From: Pseudomonas sp. UBA4194
GTDB lineage: Bacteria; Pseudomonadota; Gammaproteobacteria; Pseudomonadales; Pseudomonadaceae
Length of the DNA stretch: 64,000 nucleotides
Assembly (NCBI RefSeq): GCF_002379585.1
Contig: NZ_DFUE01000090.1
Location: 10,905 to 74,904 of the forward strand
Direction: 5' to 3'
This document shows, piece after piece, positions 43,051-52,007 of this stretch. The notes under the pieces are model-generated. The model saw only the letters and a list, made by a program, of their open reading frames with translations. It ran no database searches and was not told where the DNA came from. Position 1 is the stretch's first letter. Every line of letters begins with the position of its first letter. Position numbers and translations under genes: made by a program.

Positions 43051-43920
43051 GTGACTGTTTCAGGCGCTTCTAATTCCACTGCGGGCACACTTTATGTGGT
43101 GGCAACGCCCATCGGTAATCTGGACGACATGAGTGCCCGGGCGCTGAAGGTGCTGGGTGATGTTGCGCTGATCGCCGCCGAGGACACCCGCCACTCCATT
43201 CGGCTGTTGCAGCATTTCGGCTTGAATACGCCGTTGGCGGCCTGTCACGAGCATAACGAGCGTGACGAGGGCAGCCGCTTTCTGACCCGTCTGTTGGCGG
43301 GTGATGACGTGGCGCTGATTTCCGATGCCGGCACGCCGCTGATTTCCGATCCGGGCTACCACCTGGTGCGCCAGGCGCGTGCGGCGGGCGTGCAGGTGGT
43401 GCCAGTGCCAGGAGCCTGCGCCCTGATTGCGGCATTATCGGCCGCCGGTCTGCCGTCGGATCGGTTCATCTTCGAAGGGTTCCTGCCGGCCAAGACGGTA
43501 GGCCGCCAGGCGCGGCTGCAACAGGTCCGCGAGGAAACGCGCACCTTGATCTTCTATGAGGCGCCGCATCGCATCCTCGAGAGCCTGCAGGACATGGAGC
43601 GCGTGTTCGGGGGCGAGCGCCCGGCTGTGCTGGCGCGGGAGCTGACCAAAACATTTGAAACCCTCAAAGGGCTGCCATTGTCCGAGTTGTGTGCGTTCGT
43701 GGAAGGCGACAGCAATCAGCAACGGGGCGAGTGTGTGGTGCTGGTGGCGGGCTGGACGGCGCCGGAGAGCGACGACGCCATTGGCAGTGAAGCCCTGCGG
43801 GTGCTCGACCTGTTGCTGGCGCAGATGCCACTCAAGCGCGCTGCTGCCTTGGCAGCAGAGATTACCGGGGTGCGCAAGAACCTGCTCTACCAGGCGGCGC
43901 TGGACAAGCAGAAGGAATGA
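43051..43920 (+). CDS. rsmI: 16S rRNA 2'-O-methyltransferase RsmI
   Basis: 289 residues from a GTG start; methylates C1402 of 16S rRNA with SAM. Family motifs are LYVVATPIGNLDD, AAEDTRHSIRLL and ALISDAGTPLISDPG. I prefer the GTG at 43051 (TAAGG 8 bases upstream) over an ATG at 43018, which lies right at a TACAAT that looks like a -10 (43014-43019). The ATG remains possible. Confidence 0.93.
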   Translation: MTVSGASNSTAGTLYVVATPIGNLDDMSARALKVLGDVALIAAEDTRHSIRLLQHFGLNTPLAACHEHNERDEGSRFLTRLLAGDDVALISDAGTPLISDPGYHLVRQARAAGVQVVPVPGACALIAALSAAGLPSDRFIFEGFLPAKTVGRQARLQQVREETRTLIFYEAPHRILESLQDMERVFGGERPAVLARELTKTFETLKGLPLSELCAFVEGDSNQQRGECVVLVAGWTAPESDDAIGSEALRVLDLLLAQMPLKRAAALAAEITGVRKNLLYQAALDKQKE

Positions 43921-43994
43921 TCGGGTCGCTGCGCCCTCAGGCCGCACCGGAAAAGCTTGTTCTCTGCTGCCCATGCCGTTAACCTGCGCGGCGG

Positions 43995-44352
43995 AGAGTC
44001 GATCGGACAGTCGCTGCCTCTTTTTGTTCCGCAAAAAGGGGGGGAGGAAAGTCCGGGCTCCATAGGGCAGAGTGCCAGGTAACGCCTGGGAGGCGCGAGC
44101 CTACGGAAAGTGCCACAGAAAATAACCGCCTAAGCGCGCAAGCGCCGGTAAGGGTGAAAAGGTGCGGTAAGAGCGCACCGCACGTCTGGCAACAGTTCGT
44201 GGCTAGGTAAACCCCACTCGGAGCAAGACCAAATAGGGTTCCATATGGCGCGGCCCGCGTTGGAACCGGGTAGGTTGCTAGAGGTGTCCAGTGATGGCCA
44301 TCGTAGAGGAATGACTGTCCTCGACAAAACCCGGCTTACAGATCGACTCTCC
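43995..44352 (+). ncRNA. rnpB: RNase P RNA (class A)
   Basis: Catalytic RNA that matures tRNA 5' ends. The ends pair (AGAGTCGATC at 43995 with GATCGACTCT at 44341-44350). Conserved core pieces are GAGGAAAGTCCGGGCTCC at 44042-44059, the CR segment ACAGAAAATAACCGCC and the 3' segment CAAAACCCGGCTTACAGATC. Length and place between rsmI and mraZ are as in other pseudomonads. Exact ends are approximate. Confidence 0.95.
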
Positions 44353-44559
44353 ACCTCTTCCTTCCCCTGCTTGAATCGATAGCAGAAGCCCATTTGTAAT
44401 GTCGAAAAATTCTTAGTCTTAACAAACTACTTTAAGTTCGGGCCGCAGCTGCTTGAACTCTAAAGCGTTTATTCGTGAAACATCCGTCAGAAACACTCCC
44501 CGCGTATTAGTTTGCGTCCTAAATCTCCGATCTATAAGGATTTTCCCTACAGACGCGCC
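44353..44559. other. Non-coding gap between rnpB and the mraZ promoter
   Basis: About 200 AT-richer bases. A CTCTTCCTTCCCCTGCTT pyrimidine stretch follows rnpB, but I see no clear intrinsic terminator and no supportable ORF. Reading frames on the minus strand here run into rnpB and the mraZ leader and are not credible genes. Confidence 0.6.
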
Positions 44560-44589
44560 TTGACGGTGTGGTGGGGGGGTTCCTATAGT
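44560..44589 (+). promoter_or_regulatory. Sigma-70 promoter of the division and cell wall cluster
   Basis: TTGACG at 44560-44565, 18-base spacer, TATAGT at 44584-44589. Predicted start near 44596, directly at the first MraZ box. This would be the main promoter (Pmra) for the mraZ-ftsZ block. Confidence 0.75.
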
Positions 44590-44596
44590 GTGCGCG

Positions 44597-44622
44597 AGTG
44601 GCGGAAAGTGGCATAAAGTGGG
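44597..44622 (+). promoter_or_regulatory. MraZ operator: three AGTGG boxes at 10-bp spacing
   Basis: AGTGGCGGAA, AGTGGCATAA and AGTGGGTTTT follow each other in exact 10-bp register from 44597. MraZ is known to bind TGGGN/GTGG repeats with 5-base spacers upstream of its own gene. Two of the boxes read AAAGTGG. Being on the predicted transcription start, binding should block the dcw promoter. Confidence 0.75.
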
Positions 44623-44662
44623 TTTTTCCAGCGCAAAATTCTAAAATCAGGGGAAGCGCGAC

Positions 44663-45118
44663 GTGTTTCGTGGAGCAAATCCGATCAATCTCGATGCGAA
44701 GGGTCGGCTCGCCATGCCGAGTCGGTATCGTGACGAGTTGGATTCGAGGTGCTCCGGACAGTTGATCATCACTGTCGACACGGTCGATCCCTGCCTTTGC
44801 GTCTATCCCATGGATGAATGGGAAATCATCGAAGCCAAATTGCGCACCTTGCCATCGCTGGTAGAAAGCAACCGCCGTCTGCAACGTCTCTTGATCGGTA
44901 ATGCCGTCGACCTCGAGCTCGATGGCAGTGGGCGTTTTCTGGTGCCGCCGCGGCTGCGCGAATACGCCAGGCTCGACAAGCACGCGATGCTGGTGGGCCA
45001 GCTCAACAAGTTTCAACTGTGGGACGAGGGTGCCTGGAATGCCGTGAGTGCGGCGGACCTGGCAGCTATACAACAACCGGGCGCCATGCCTGACGAACTG
45101 CGTGATCTGATTCTGTGA
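44663..45118 (+). CDS. mraZ: Transcriptional regulator MraZ
   Basis: 151 residues with two AbrB-like SpoVT repeats (FRGANPINLDAKGRLAMPSR and NAVDLELDGSGRFLVPPRLR), each with the DxxGR motif. A ring-forming repressor of the dcw operon. Starts at GTG 44663 after GGGGAA, and its stop overlaps the rsmH start by 4 bases (GTGA). Confidence 0.96.
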   Translation: MFRGANPINLDAKGRLAMPSRYRDELDSRCSGQLIITVDTVDPCLCVYPMDEWEIIEAKLRTLPSLVESNRRLQRLLIGNAVDLELDGSGRFLVPPRLREYARLDKHAMLVGQLNKFQLWDEGAWNAVSAADLAAIQQPGAMPDELRDLIL

Positions 45119-46062
45119 CTATTGATAGCGGCTACAACCACATCACCGTGCTGCTCGACGAAGCTGTCGAGGCTCTGGCCGTGCGCGACGATGGCTGCTA
45201 TCTGGATGGCACCTTTGGCCGAGGTGGCCACAGCCGCTTGATCCTCAAGCACCTAGGGCCCGATGGCCAACTGCTAGGGTTCGACAAAGACCCTCAAGCG
45301 ATTGCCACTGGGCAAGCGCTGGCGGCCGAAGACGGCCGCTTTGTCATTGTGCAGCGCAGCTTTGCCGAACTCGGCGCGGAAGTGACCGCCCGTGGCATGC
45401 ACGGCAAGGTCAGCGGCATCCTGCTGGACCTGGGCGTGTCTTCGCCGCAACTGGACGACGCCGAACGCGGCTTCAGCTTCCTCAACGACGGTCCGCTGGA
45501 CATGCGCATGGACCCTTCGCGGGGTGTCAGCGCCGCCGACTTCATCGCCACCGCGGCGGAAGAAGAAATCGCCCGCGTGTTCAAGGAATACGGCGAAGAG
45601 CGTTTTGCCAAGCGCATGGCCCGGGCGGTGGTACAGCGTCGCGAAGTGCAGCGCTTCGAGCGCACCGCAGACCTTGCCGAAGTATTGAAAGTCGCCAACC
45701 CTGCCTGGGAGAAGGGCAAGAACCCGGCCACTCGCGCTTTTCAAGGCCTTCGCATTCACGTCAACAATGAGCTGGCCGACCTTGAAGCAGGCCTCGAAGC
45801 CGCGCTGGACGCGCTCGAGATCGGTGGGCGGCTGGTGGTCATCAGCTTCCACTCCCTGGAAGACCGCATCGTCAAATTGTTCATGCGCAAGCTGACCAAG
45901 GGCGAAGCCGACAATTTGCCGCGCAATCTGCCGGTGCGTTTCGAAGCCTTCGTGCCCAAGGTCAAACTGCATGGCAAGGCGCAGTTCGCCTCCGAAGCCG
46001 AACTCAAGGCCAACCCGCGCTCGCGTAGCGCCGTCATGCGTGTGGCGGAGAAACTGCGATGA
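45115..46062 (+). CDS. rsmH: 16S rRNA m4C1402 methyltransferase RsmH
   Basis: 315 residues from a GTG start overlapping mraZ. The SAM motif YLDGTFGRGGHSRLIL is near residues 29-44, with LLDLGVSSPQLDDAERGFSF and the C-terminal FHSLEDRIVK. Partner of RsmI at C1402; both genes lie close together here. Confidence 0.97.
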   Translation: MTIDSGYNHITVLLDEAVEALAVRDDGCYLDGTFGRGGHSRLILKHLGPDGQLLGFDKDPQAIATGQALAAEDGRFVIVQRSFAELGAEVTARGMHGKVSGILLDLGVSSPQLDDAERGFSFLNDGPLDMRMDPSRGVSAADFIATAAEEEIARVFKEYGEERFAKRMARAVVQRREVQRFERTADLAEVLKVANPAWEKGKNPATRAFQGLRIHVNNELADLEAGLEAALDALEIGGRLVVISFHSLEDRIVKLFMRKLTKGEADNLPRNLPVRFEAFVPKVKLHGKAQFASEAELKANPRSRSAVMRVAEKLR

Positions 46063-46352
46063 GCAAGCTGCTGAACAAGCCGTTGCCAGGCGGCAGCTTC
46101 TTCATGCTGCTGCTGTTCGTGGCGGTACTGGTTTCCGCCATCGGAGTTTCCTACAGTGCTCACGTCAATCGTCAGTTGCTCAACACCCTCTATGGTGAGC
46201 TGAGCGAGCGTGACAAGGCCCAGGCCGAATGGGGCCGGCTGATCCTCGAGCAGAGCACCTGGACGGCTCATAGCCGTATCGAGACCCTGGCTGCCGACCA
46301 GCTGAAAATGCGTATTCCCGACGCCGCCGAAATTCGCATGGTGAAACCATGA
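46059..46352 (+). CDS. ftsL: Cell division protein FtsL
   Basis: 97 residues: short cytoplasmic N-terminus, one transmembrane helix (FFMLLLFVAVLVSAIGVSYS), then a periplasmic coiled coil with the family ending (ESTWTAHSRIE-like QSTWTAHSRIETLA and LKMRIPDAAEIRMV). Overlaps rsmH and ftsI by 4 bases (ATGA). Confidence 0.95.
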   Translation: MSKLLNKPLPGGSFFMLLLFVAVLVSAIGVSYSAHVNRQLLNTLYGELSERDKAQAEWGRLILEQSTWTAHSRIETLAADQLKMRIPDAAEIRMVKP

Positions 46353-48097
46353 TGAAGCTCGACGGTGCCCTGTTCCCATGGCGTTTCCGCCTGATGGTCG
46401 GCCTGCTGCTGTTGCTGGTAGGCGGCATCGTGGCGCAGATCGTCTACCTGCAAGTCATCGACCGTGACTTCCTCATTGGCCAGGGTGATGCCCGCAGCAT
46501 GCGGCACATTCCGATTCCGGCCCACCGTGGCCTGATCACCGACCGCAATGGCGAGCCGCTGGCCGTGAGTACGCCGGTCACCACCCTGTGGGCCAACCCC
46601 AAGGAAATGCAGCTGTCCAAGGACAAGTGGCCCGCTCTGGCGCGGGCGCTTGGCCAGGATCCGAAGTCGTTGACCGAGCGCCTCGAAGCCCAGGCCAGCA
46701 AGGAATTCATCTATCTGGTGCGCGGCCTGACTCCGGAGCAGGGCGCCTCGGTGCTGGACCTCAAAACCCCTGGTGTCTACGGCATCGAAGAGTTTCGTCG
46801 GTTCTATCCCGCTGGCGACGTGACCGCGCACATGGTCGGCTTTACCGACCTGGACGATCATGGCCGCGAAGGTGTCGAGCTGGCCTACGACGAGTGGTTG
46901 GCCGGCGTGCCTGGCAAGCGCCAGGTGATCAAGGACCGGCGCGGGCGGCTGATCAAGGATGTACAGGTCACCAAGAACGCCAAGGCCGGCAAGACCTTGG
47001 CGTTGTCCATCGACCTGCGCCTGCAATACCTGGCCAGTCGCGAACTGCGCAACGCCATCAACGAGAATGAAGCCAAGGCCGGCAGCATGGTGATCATGGA
47101 CGTCAAGACCGGCGAAGTGCTGGCCATGGTCAACCAGCCGACCTATAACCCGAACAACCGCCGCACCATGTTGCCGGCGGCGATGCGCAACCGGGCCATC
47201 ATCGACGTGTTCGAGCCAGGCTCGACCATGAAGCCGATCTCCATGAGCGCCGCACTGGAAACCGGCCGCTGGAAACCCAGCGACAAGGTCGAGGTGTACC
47301 CCGGTACCCTGCAGATCGGCCGCTACACCATCAAGGACGTGACCAAAACCGAAGGCCCGGTCCTGGACCTGACCGGCATCCTGATCAACTCCAGTAACGT
47401 CGGCATGAGCAAGGTGGCCTTCGATATCGGCGGTGAGAGCATCTACCGCGTGATGTCGGCAGTCGGCCTGGGTCAATACACCGGCCTGGGCTTCCCTGGT
47501 GAGCGGGTCGGCAACCTGCCCAACCATCGTGACTGGAAGAAAGCGGAAACCGCGACCCTGTCCTATGGCTATGGCCTGTCGGTCACGGCGCTGCAACTGG
47601 TGCATGCCTATGCGGCCATCGCCAACAATGGCCGCATCGTGCCACTGACTATTCTCAAGAGCGACCAGCCGCCACAGTCGGCTCAGGTAATTCCCGAGAA
47701 CGTCGCCAAGACGGTGCAGGGCATGCTTCAGCAGGTGATCGAAGACACCCGCGGCGTTTACCGCGCCCGTGTGCCGTCGTACCACGTGGCCGGCAAGTCA
47801 GGTACCGCGCGCAAGGCCACCATCGGCTCGCGCGGGTACACCGAGAACGCCTACCGCTCCCTGTTCGCCGGTTTCGGCCCCATGAGCGATCCGCGCTACG
47901 CCATCGTCGTGGTCATCGATGAACCCAGCAAAGGCGGCTATTTCGGTGGTCTGGTGAGCGCTCCGGTATTCAGCAAGGTGATGTCCGGCACCTTGCGCCT
48001 GATGAACGTTCAGCCCGACAACCTGCCCGCTGCCACGCCCCAGCAGCAGGTCAACGCCACGCCTGTAACACCTCTGGTAAAAGGAGGGCGCGGCTGA
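46349..48097 (+). CDS. ftsI: Septal transpeptidase FtsI (PBP3)
   Basis: 582 residues: N-terminal membrane helix (LMVGLLLLLVGGIVAQIVYL), pedestal domain, then the transpeptidase with SxxK at Ser292 (GSTMKPIS), SSN (NSSNVG) and KSGT (GKSGTARK). Target of antipseudomonal beta-lactams such as aztreonam. Starts ATGATG, so translation could begin at 46349 or 46352. Confidence 0.97.
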   Translation: MMKLDGALFPWRFRLMVGLLLLLVGGIVAQIVYLQVIDRDFLIGQGDARSMRHIPIPAHRGLITDRNGEPLAVSTPVTTLWANPKEMQLSKDKWPALARALGQDPKSLTERLEAQASKEFIYLVRGLTPEQGASVLDLKTPGVYGIEEFRRFYPAGDVTAHMVGFTDLDDHGREGVELAYDEWLAGVPGKRQVIKDRRGRLIKDVQVTKNAKAGKTLALSIDLRLQYLASRELRNAINENEAKAGSMVIMDVKTGEVLAMVNQPTYNPNNRRTMLPAAMRNRAIIDVFEPGSTMKPISMSAALETGRWKPSDKVEVYPGTLQIGRYTIKDVTKTEGPVLDLTGILINSSNVGMSKVAFDIGGESIYRVMSAVGLGQYTGLGFPGERVGNLPNHRDWKKAETATLSYGYGLSVTALQLVHAYAAIANNGRIVPLTILKSDQPPQSAQVIPENVAKTVQGMLQQVIEDTRGVYRARVPSYHVAGKSGTARKATIGSRGYTENAYRSLFAGFGPMSDPRYAIVVVIDEPSKGGYFGGLVSAPVFSKVMSGTLRLMNVQPDNLPAATPQQQVNATPVTPLVKGGRG

Positions 48098-49560
48098 TGA
48101 CCATGCCCCTGAGCAAACTCTTTTCCGAAGCCAGCCGCGATCCGTTGATTCGCGAGCTGACCCTGGACAGCCGTAACGTGCGCCCCGGTGACCTGTTCCT
48201 GGCGGTGCCGGGTGCCAAGGTCGACGGTCGCGCGCACATTGCCGATGCCTTGAAGTCGGGCGCTGCGGCAGTCGCCTACGAAGTGGACGGCGCCACTGTG
48301 TTGCCGCTCACCGATGTGCCGCTGATCCCGGTCAAGGGCTTGATTGCCCAGCTCTCCGACATTGCCGGGCGTTTCTATGGCGAGCCGAGCCGCCTGGTCA
48401 ACATGGTCGGTGTCACCGGCACCAACGGCAAGACCAGTATCACCCAATTGATCGCCCAGGCCCTGGATGCGCTGGGCGAGCACTGTGGACTGATCGGTAC
48501 CCTGGGCACCGGTTTTCACGGCGCGCTGAAAAGCGGCCGCCTGACCACCCCCGATCCGATCGCCGTGCAGTCCACCCTGTACGACTTGAAGAAGGCCGGC
48601 GCGCGGGCAGTGGCCATGGAAGTGTCTTCCCACGCCCTGGAGCAGGGCCGTGTGGCAGCGCTGGATTTCGACATTGCAGTGCTGAGCAACCTGTCCCGCG
48701 ATCACCTCGATTACCACGGCAGCATGCAGGCCTACGCCGAAGCCAAGGCCAAGCTGTTCGCCTGGTCGGGCCTCAAGTGCCGTGTGCTGAACCTGGACGA
48801 CGCTTTTGGCCGGCAGTTGGCCGAGCAGGAGCAGGAATCCCGGCTGATCACCTACAGCCTCAGCGACAGCAGCGCGACCTTGTACTGCCGCGATGCGCAG
48901 TTCGACGATCACGGCGTACGTGCCACGCTGGTCACCGTACACGGTGAATACAGCCTGCGCAGCACCCTGCTGGGACGGTTCAACCTGAGCAACGTGCTCG
49001 CCGCAGTCGGTGCCCTGATGGGCATGGGCTATCCATTGGACGACATACTCAAGGTGATGCGCCAGGTGCAGGGCCCCCAAGGCCGGATGCAGCGCCTGGG
49101 CGGCGCCGACAAGCCGCTGGTGGTGGTCGATTACGCGCACACCCCCGATGCATTGGAGAAAGTACTCGAAGCCCTTCGCCCCCACGCCAAGGGCCAACTG
49201 CTGTGCCTGTTCGGCTGCGGTGGCGATCGCGACAGCGGCAAGCGACCGCTGATGGCCGAAGTGGCCGAGCGCCTGGCTGATCGTGTACTGGTCACCGATG
49301 ACAACCCGCGCAGCGAAGATCCGCTGCGAATCTTCGACGATATTCGTCCCGGCTTTTCGGCCGCCGCCAACGCTGCCTTCATCGCTGGCCGTGGCGCGGC
49401 GATTGCCGAGCTGATTGCCAGCGCGGGCCTGGATGACGTCGTGGTGCTGGCCGGCAAGGGCCATGAGGACTACCAGGAGATCAAGGGCGAGCGTCAGCCG
49501 TTCTCGGACCTCGAACACGCCACGCAAGCCCTGGCCGCCTGGGAGGCTCGAAATGCTTGA
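48097..49560 (+). CDS. murE: UDP-MurNAc-tripeptide synthetase MurE
   Basis: 487-residue Mur ligase adding meso-diaminopimelate. P-loop VTGTNGKTS near 107-115, the carbamylated-Lys region and the DNPRSE motif that selects meso-DAP. Its ATG overlaps the ftsI TGA by one base and its end overlaps murF by 8 bases. Confidence 0.97.
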   Translation: MTMPLSKLFSEASRDPLIRELTLDSRNVRPGDLFLAVPGAKVDGRAHIADALKSGAAAVAYEVDGATVLPLTDVPLIPVKGLIAQLSDIAGRFYGEPSRLVNMVGVTGTNGKTSITQLIAQALDALGEHCGLIGTLGTGFHGALKSGRLTTPDPIAVQSTLYDLKKAGARAVAMEVSSHALEQGRVAALDFDIAVLSNLSRDHLDYHGSMQAYAEAKAKLFAWSGLKCRVLNLDDAFGRQLAEQEQESRLITYSLSDSSATLYCRDAQFDDHGVRATLVTVHGEYSLRSTLLGRFNLSNVLAAVGALMGMGYPLDDILKVMRQVQGPQGRMQRLGGADKPLVVVDYAHTPDALEKVLEALRPHAKGQLLCLFGCGGDRDSGKRPLMAEVAERLADRVLVTDDNPRSEDPLRIFDDIRPGFSAAANAAFIAGRGAAIAELIASAGLDDVVVLAGKGHEDYQEIKGERQPFSDLEHATQALAAWEARNA

Positions 49561-50920
49561 AGCCATGCACTTGAGCCAATTGGCCGATGCCCTGCACGGT
49601 CGAGTAGCGGGCGCCGATGCCAGCTTCGACGGCGTCAGCATCGACAGTCGCGCCATCCGCCCCGGGCAACTGTTCGTCGCCCTGACCGGGCCTCGCTTCG
49701 ATGGTCACGACTACCTCGCTGACGTCGCCGCCAAGGGCGCGGTTGCCGCGCTGGTAGAGCGCGAAGTGGCTGACAGTTCGCTGCCGCAACTGGTGGTGGC
49801 CGACACCCGTCTGGCCCTGGGCCAATTGGGCGCGCTGAACCGTGCGCTGTTCACTCGCCCGGTCGCGGCCATCACGGGCTCCAGCGGCAAGACCACCGTC
49901 AAGGAAATGCTCGCCAGCATCCTGCGCACACAAGGCCCGGTATTGGCCACGCGGGGCAACCTGAACAACGATCTCGGCGCCCCGTTGACCCTGCTGGAAC
50001 TCGCCCCCGAACACCAGGCCGCCGTGATCGAACTGGGTGCGTCGCGCATCGGCGAGATCGCCTACACCGTCGGCTTGACCCAGCCTCACGTGGTGGTGAT
50101 CAACAACGCCGGCACCGCCCATGTGGGCGAGTTCGGCGGTCCGGAGAAAATCGTCGAGGCCAAGGGTGAAATCCTCGAAGGACTGGGCGAGGGCGGTACC
50201 GCTATCCTCAACCTGGACGATAAGGCTTTCGCCATCTGGCAGGCCCGGGCGGGCGATCACGCCGTTCTCAGCTTTTCCTTGAGCAACCCTGCCGCAGATT
50301 TCCATTCCACCGCCCGGCGCAGCGATGCCCGTGGCTGCCCCGCGTTCACCCTGCACGGTCCGTGCGGTGTGGCGGAGGTGCAACTGAACCTGCTCGGTGT
50401 TCACAACGTACTCAACGCCCTGGCCGCGGCAGCTGCCGCTCATGCGCTGGGCGTGCCGGTGGCCGGCATCGAAGCGGGCCTGAACAACGTTCAACCGGTC
50501 AAGGGCCGCACCGTCGCGCAAATTGCCACCAACGGTGCGCGGGTGATCGACGACACCTACAACGCAAACCCCACGTCAATGTGCGCGGCAATCGATATAC
50601 TGGCCGGCTTTTCCGGGCGGACCGTTCTGGTGCTCGGGGATATCGGTGAATTGGGTGCCTGGGCCGAAGAAGGCCACCGTCAGGTGGGCGAATACGCAGT
50701 CGGCAAGGTCGACGCGCTGTATGCCGTGGGGCCGATGATGGCCCATGCGGTGAACGCCTTCGGAACCCAGGGCAAACATTTCACCAGCCAGGCTGACCTG
50801 ATCGCGGCACTTGCCGCTGAACAGGGTTCCACTACCACAATTTTGATCAAGGGATCACGCAGCGCGGCGATGGAAAACATTGTGGCGGCGCTGTGTGGTT
50901 CTGGCGGGGAGAAACATTAA
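49553..50920 (+). CDS. murF: UDP-MurNAc-pentapeptide synthetase MurF
   Basis: 455-residue Mur ligase adding D-Ala-D-Ala. P-loop ITGSSGKTTVKEML near 105-118, adenine-binding region INNAGTAHVGEF and C-terminal motif IDDTYNANPTSM. The start at 49553 (MLEAMHLSQLADAL) overlaps the end of murE; the longer frame upstream is murE sequence in another frame. Confidence 0.97.
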   Translation: MLEAMHLSQLADALHGRVAGADASFDGVSIDSRAIRPGQLFVALTGPRFDGHDYLADVAAKGAVAALVEREVADSSLPQLVVADTRLALGQLGALNRALFTRPVAAITGSSGKTTVKEMLASILRTQGPVLATRGNLNNDLGAPLTLLELAPEHQAAVIELGASRIGEIAYTVGLTQPHVVVINNAGTAHVGEFGGPEKIVEAKGEILEGLGEGGTAILNLDDKAFAIWQARAGDHAVLSFSLSNPAADFHSTARRSDARGCPAFTLHGPCGVAEVQLNLLGVHNVLNALAAAAAAHALGVPVAGIEAGLNNVQPVKGRTVAQIATNGARVIDDTYNANPTSMCAAIDILAGFSGRTVLVLGDIGELGAWAEEGHRQVGEYAVGKVDALYAVGPMMAHAVNAFGTQGKHFTSQADLIAALAAEQGSTTTILIKGSRSAAMENIVAALCGSGGEKH

Positions 50921-52002
50921 TGCTGCTGCTGCTGGCGGAATTTCTGCAACAGTTCCATAAAGGCTTCGCGGTCTTTCAGTACCTGACCCTGCGCGGGATT
51001 CTGGGCGTACTGACCGCGCTGTCGCTGGCCCTCTGGTTGGGCCCCTGGATGATCCGCACCTTGCAGATTCGTCAGATCGGCCAAGCGGTACGCAACGACG
51101 GCCCGCAATCGCACCTGTCCAAGTCCGGCACGCCGACCATGGGCGGTGCGTTGATCCTTTCGGCCATCGCCATCAGCACCCTGCTGTGGGCTGACCTGTC
51201 CAACCGCTATGTATGGGTGGTCCTAATCGTCACCCTGCTGTTCGGCGGCATCGGTTGGGTCGACGACTACCGCAAGGTGATCGAGAAGAACTCCCGCGGC
51301 CTGCCCAGCCGCTGGAAGTATTTCTGGCAGTCGGTGTTTGGCCTGGGCGCCGCCGTGTTCCTGTACGTGACCGCGCCGAGTTCGGTGGAAACCACCCTGA
51401 TCATTCCGATGCTCAAGGATGCCAGCATTCCTCTGGGCGTCGGCTTCATCGTGCTGAGCTACTTCGTCATCGTCGGTTCCAGCAACGCGGTCAACCTCAC
51501 CGATGGCCTGGATGGCCTGGCGATTCTGCCCACGGTCATGGTCGGCGGCGCACTGGGCATATTCTGCTACCTGTCGGGCAACATCAAATTTGCCGAATAC
51601 CTGCTCATTCCCTATGTACCCGGAGCCGGCGAGCTGATCGTGTTCTGTGGCGCGCTGATTGGTGCCGGCCTGGGCTTTCTGTGGTTCAACACCTATCCCG
51701 CTCAGGTGTTCATGGGTGACGTCGGGGCACTGGCTCTGGGTGCGGCCCTGGGCACCATCGCGGTGATCGTGCGTCAGGAAATCGTCCTGTTCATCATGGG
51801 CGGCATCTTCGTGGTCGAGACCCTCTCGGTGGTCATCCAGGTGGCATCGTTCAAACTCACCGGCCGCCGCGTGTTTCGCATGGCGCCGATTCATCACCAT
51901 TTCGAACTCAAAGGCTGGCCTGAACCTCGCGTCATCGTCCGTTTCTGGATCATCACCGTGATTCTGGTGCTGATCGGCCTTGCCACCCTGAAGCTGAGGT
52001 AG
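50920..52002 (+). CDS. mraY: Phospho-MurNAc-pentapeptide translocase MraY
   Basis: 360-residue integral membrane enzyme making lipid I. Family motifs are KSGTPTMGGALIL, the Asp pair in GWVDDYRKV, and NAVNLTDGLDGLA, with the C-terminal HHHFELKGWPE. About ten hydrophobic helices. ATG overlaps murF stop by one base (TAATG). Confidence 0.98.
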   Translation: MLLLLAEFLQQFHKGFAVFQYLTLRGILGVLTALSLALWLGPWMIRTLQIRQIGQAVRNDGPQSHLSKSGTPTMGGALILSAIAISTLLWADLSNRYVWVVLIVTLLFGGIGWVDDYRKVIEKNSRGLPSRWKYFWQSVFGLGAAVFLYVTAPSSVETTLIIPMLKDASIPLGVGFIVLSYFVIVGSSNAVNLTDGLDGLAILPTVMVGGALGIFCYLSGNIKFAEYLLIPYVPGAGELIVFCGALIGAGLGFLWFNTYPAQVFMGDVGALALGAALGTIAVIVRQEIVLFIMGGIFVVETLSVVIQVASFKLTGRRVFRMAPIHHHFELKGWPEPRVIVRFWIITVILVLIGLATLKLR

Positions 52003-52007
52003 AACGA

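Noticed and set aside
44130..44393. 87-codon minus-strand frame over rnpB
   Set aside because: Lies in the RNase P RNA, whose conserved core explains the sequence.
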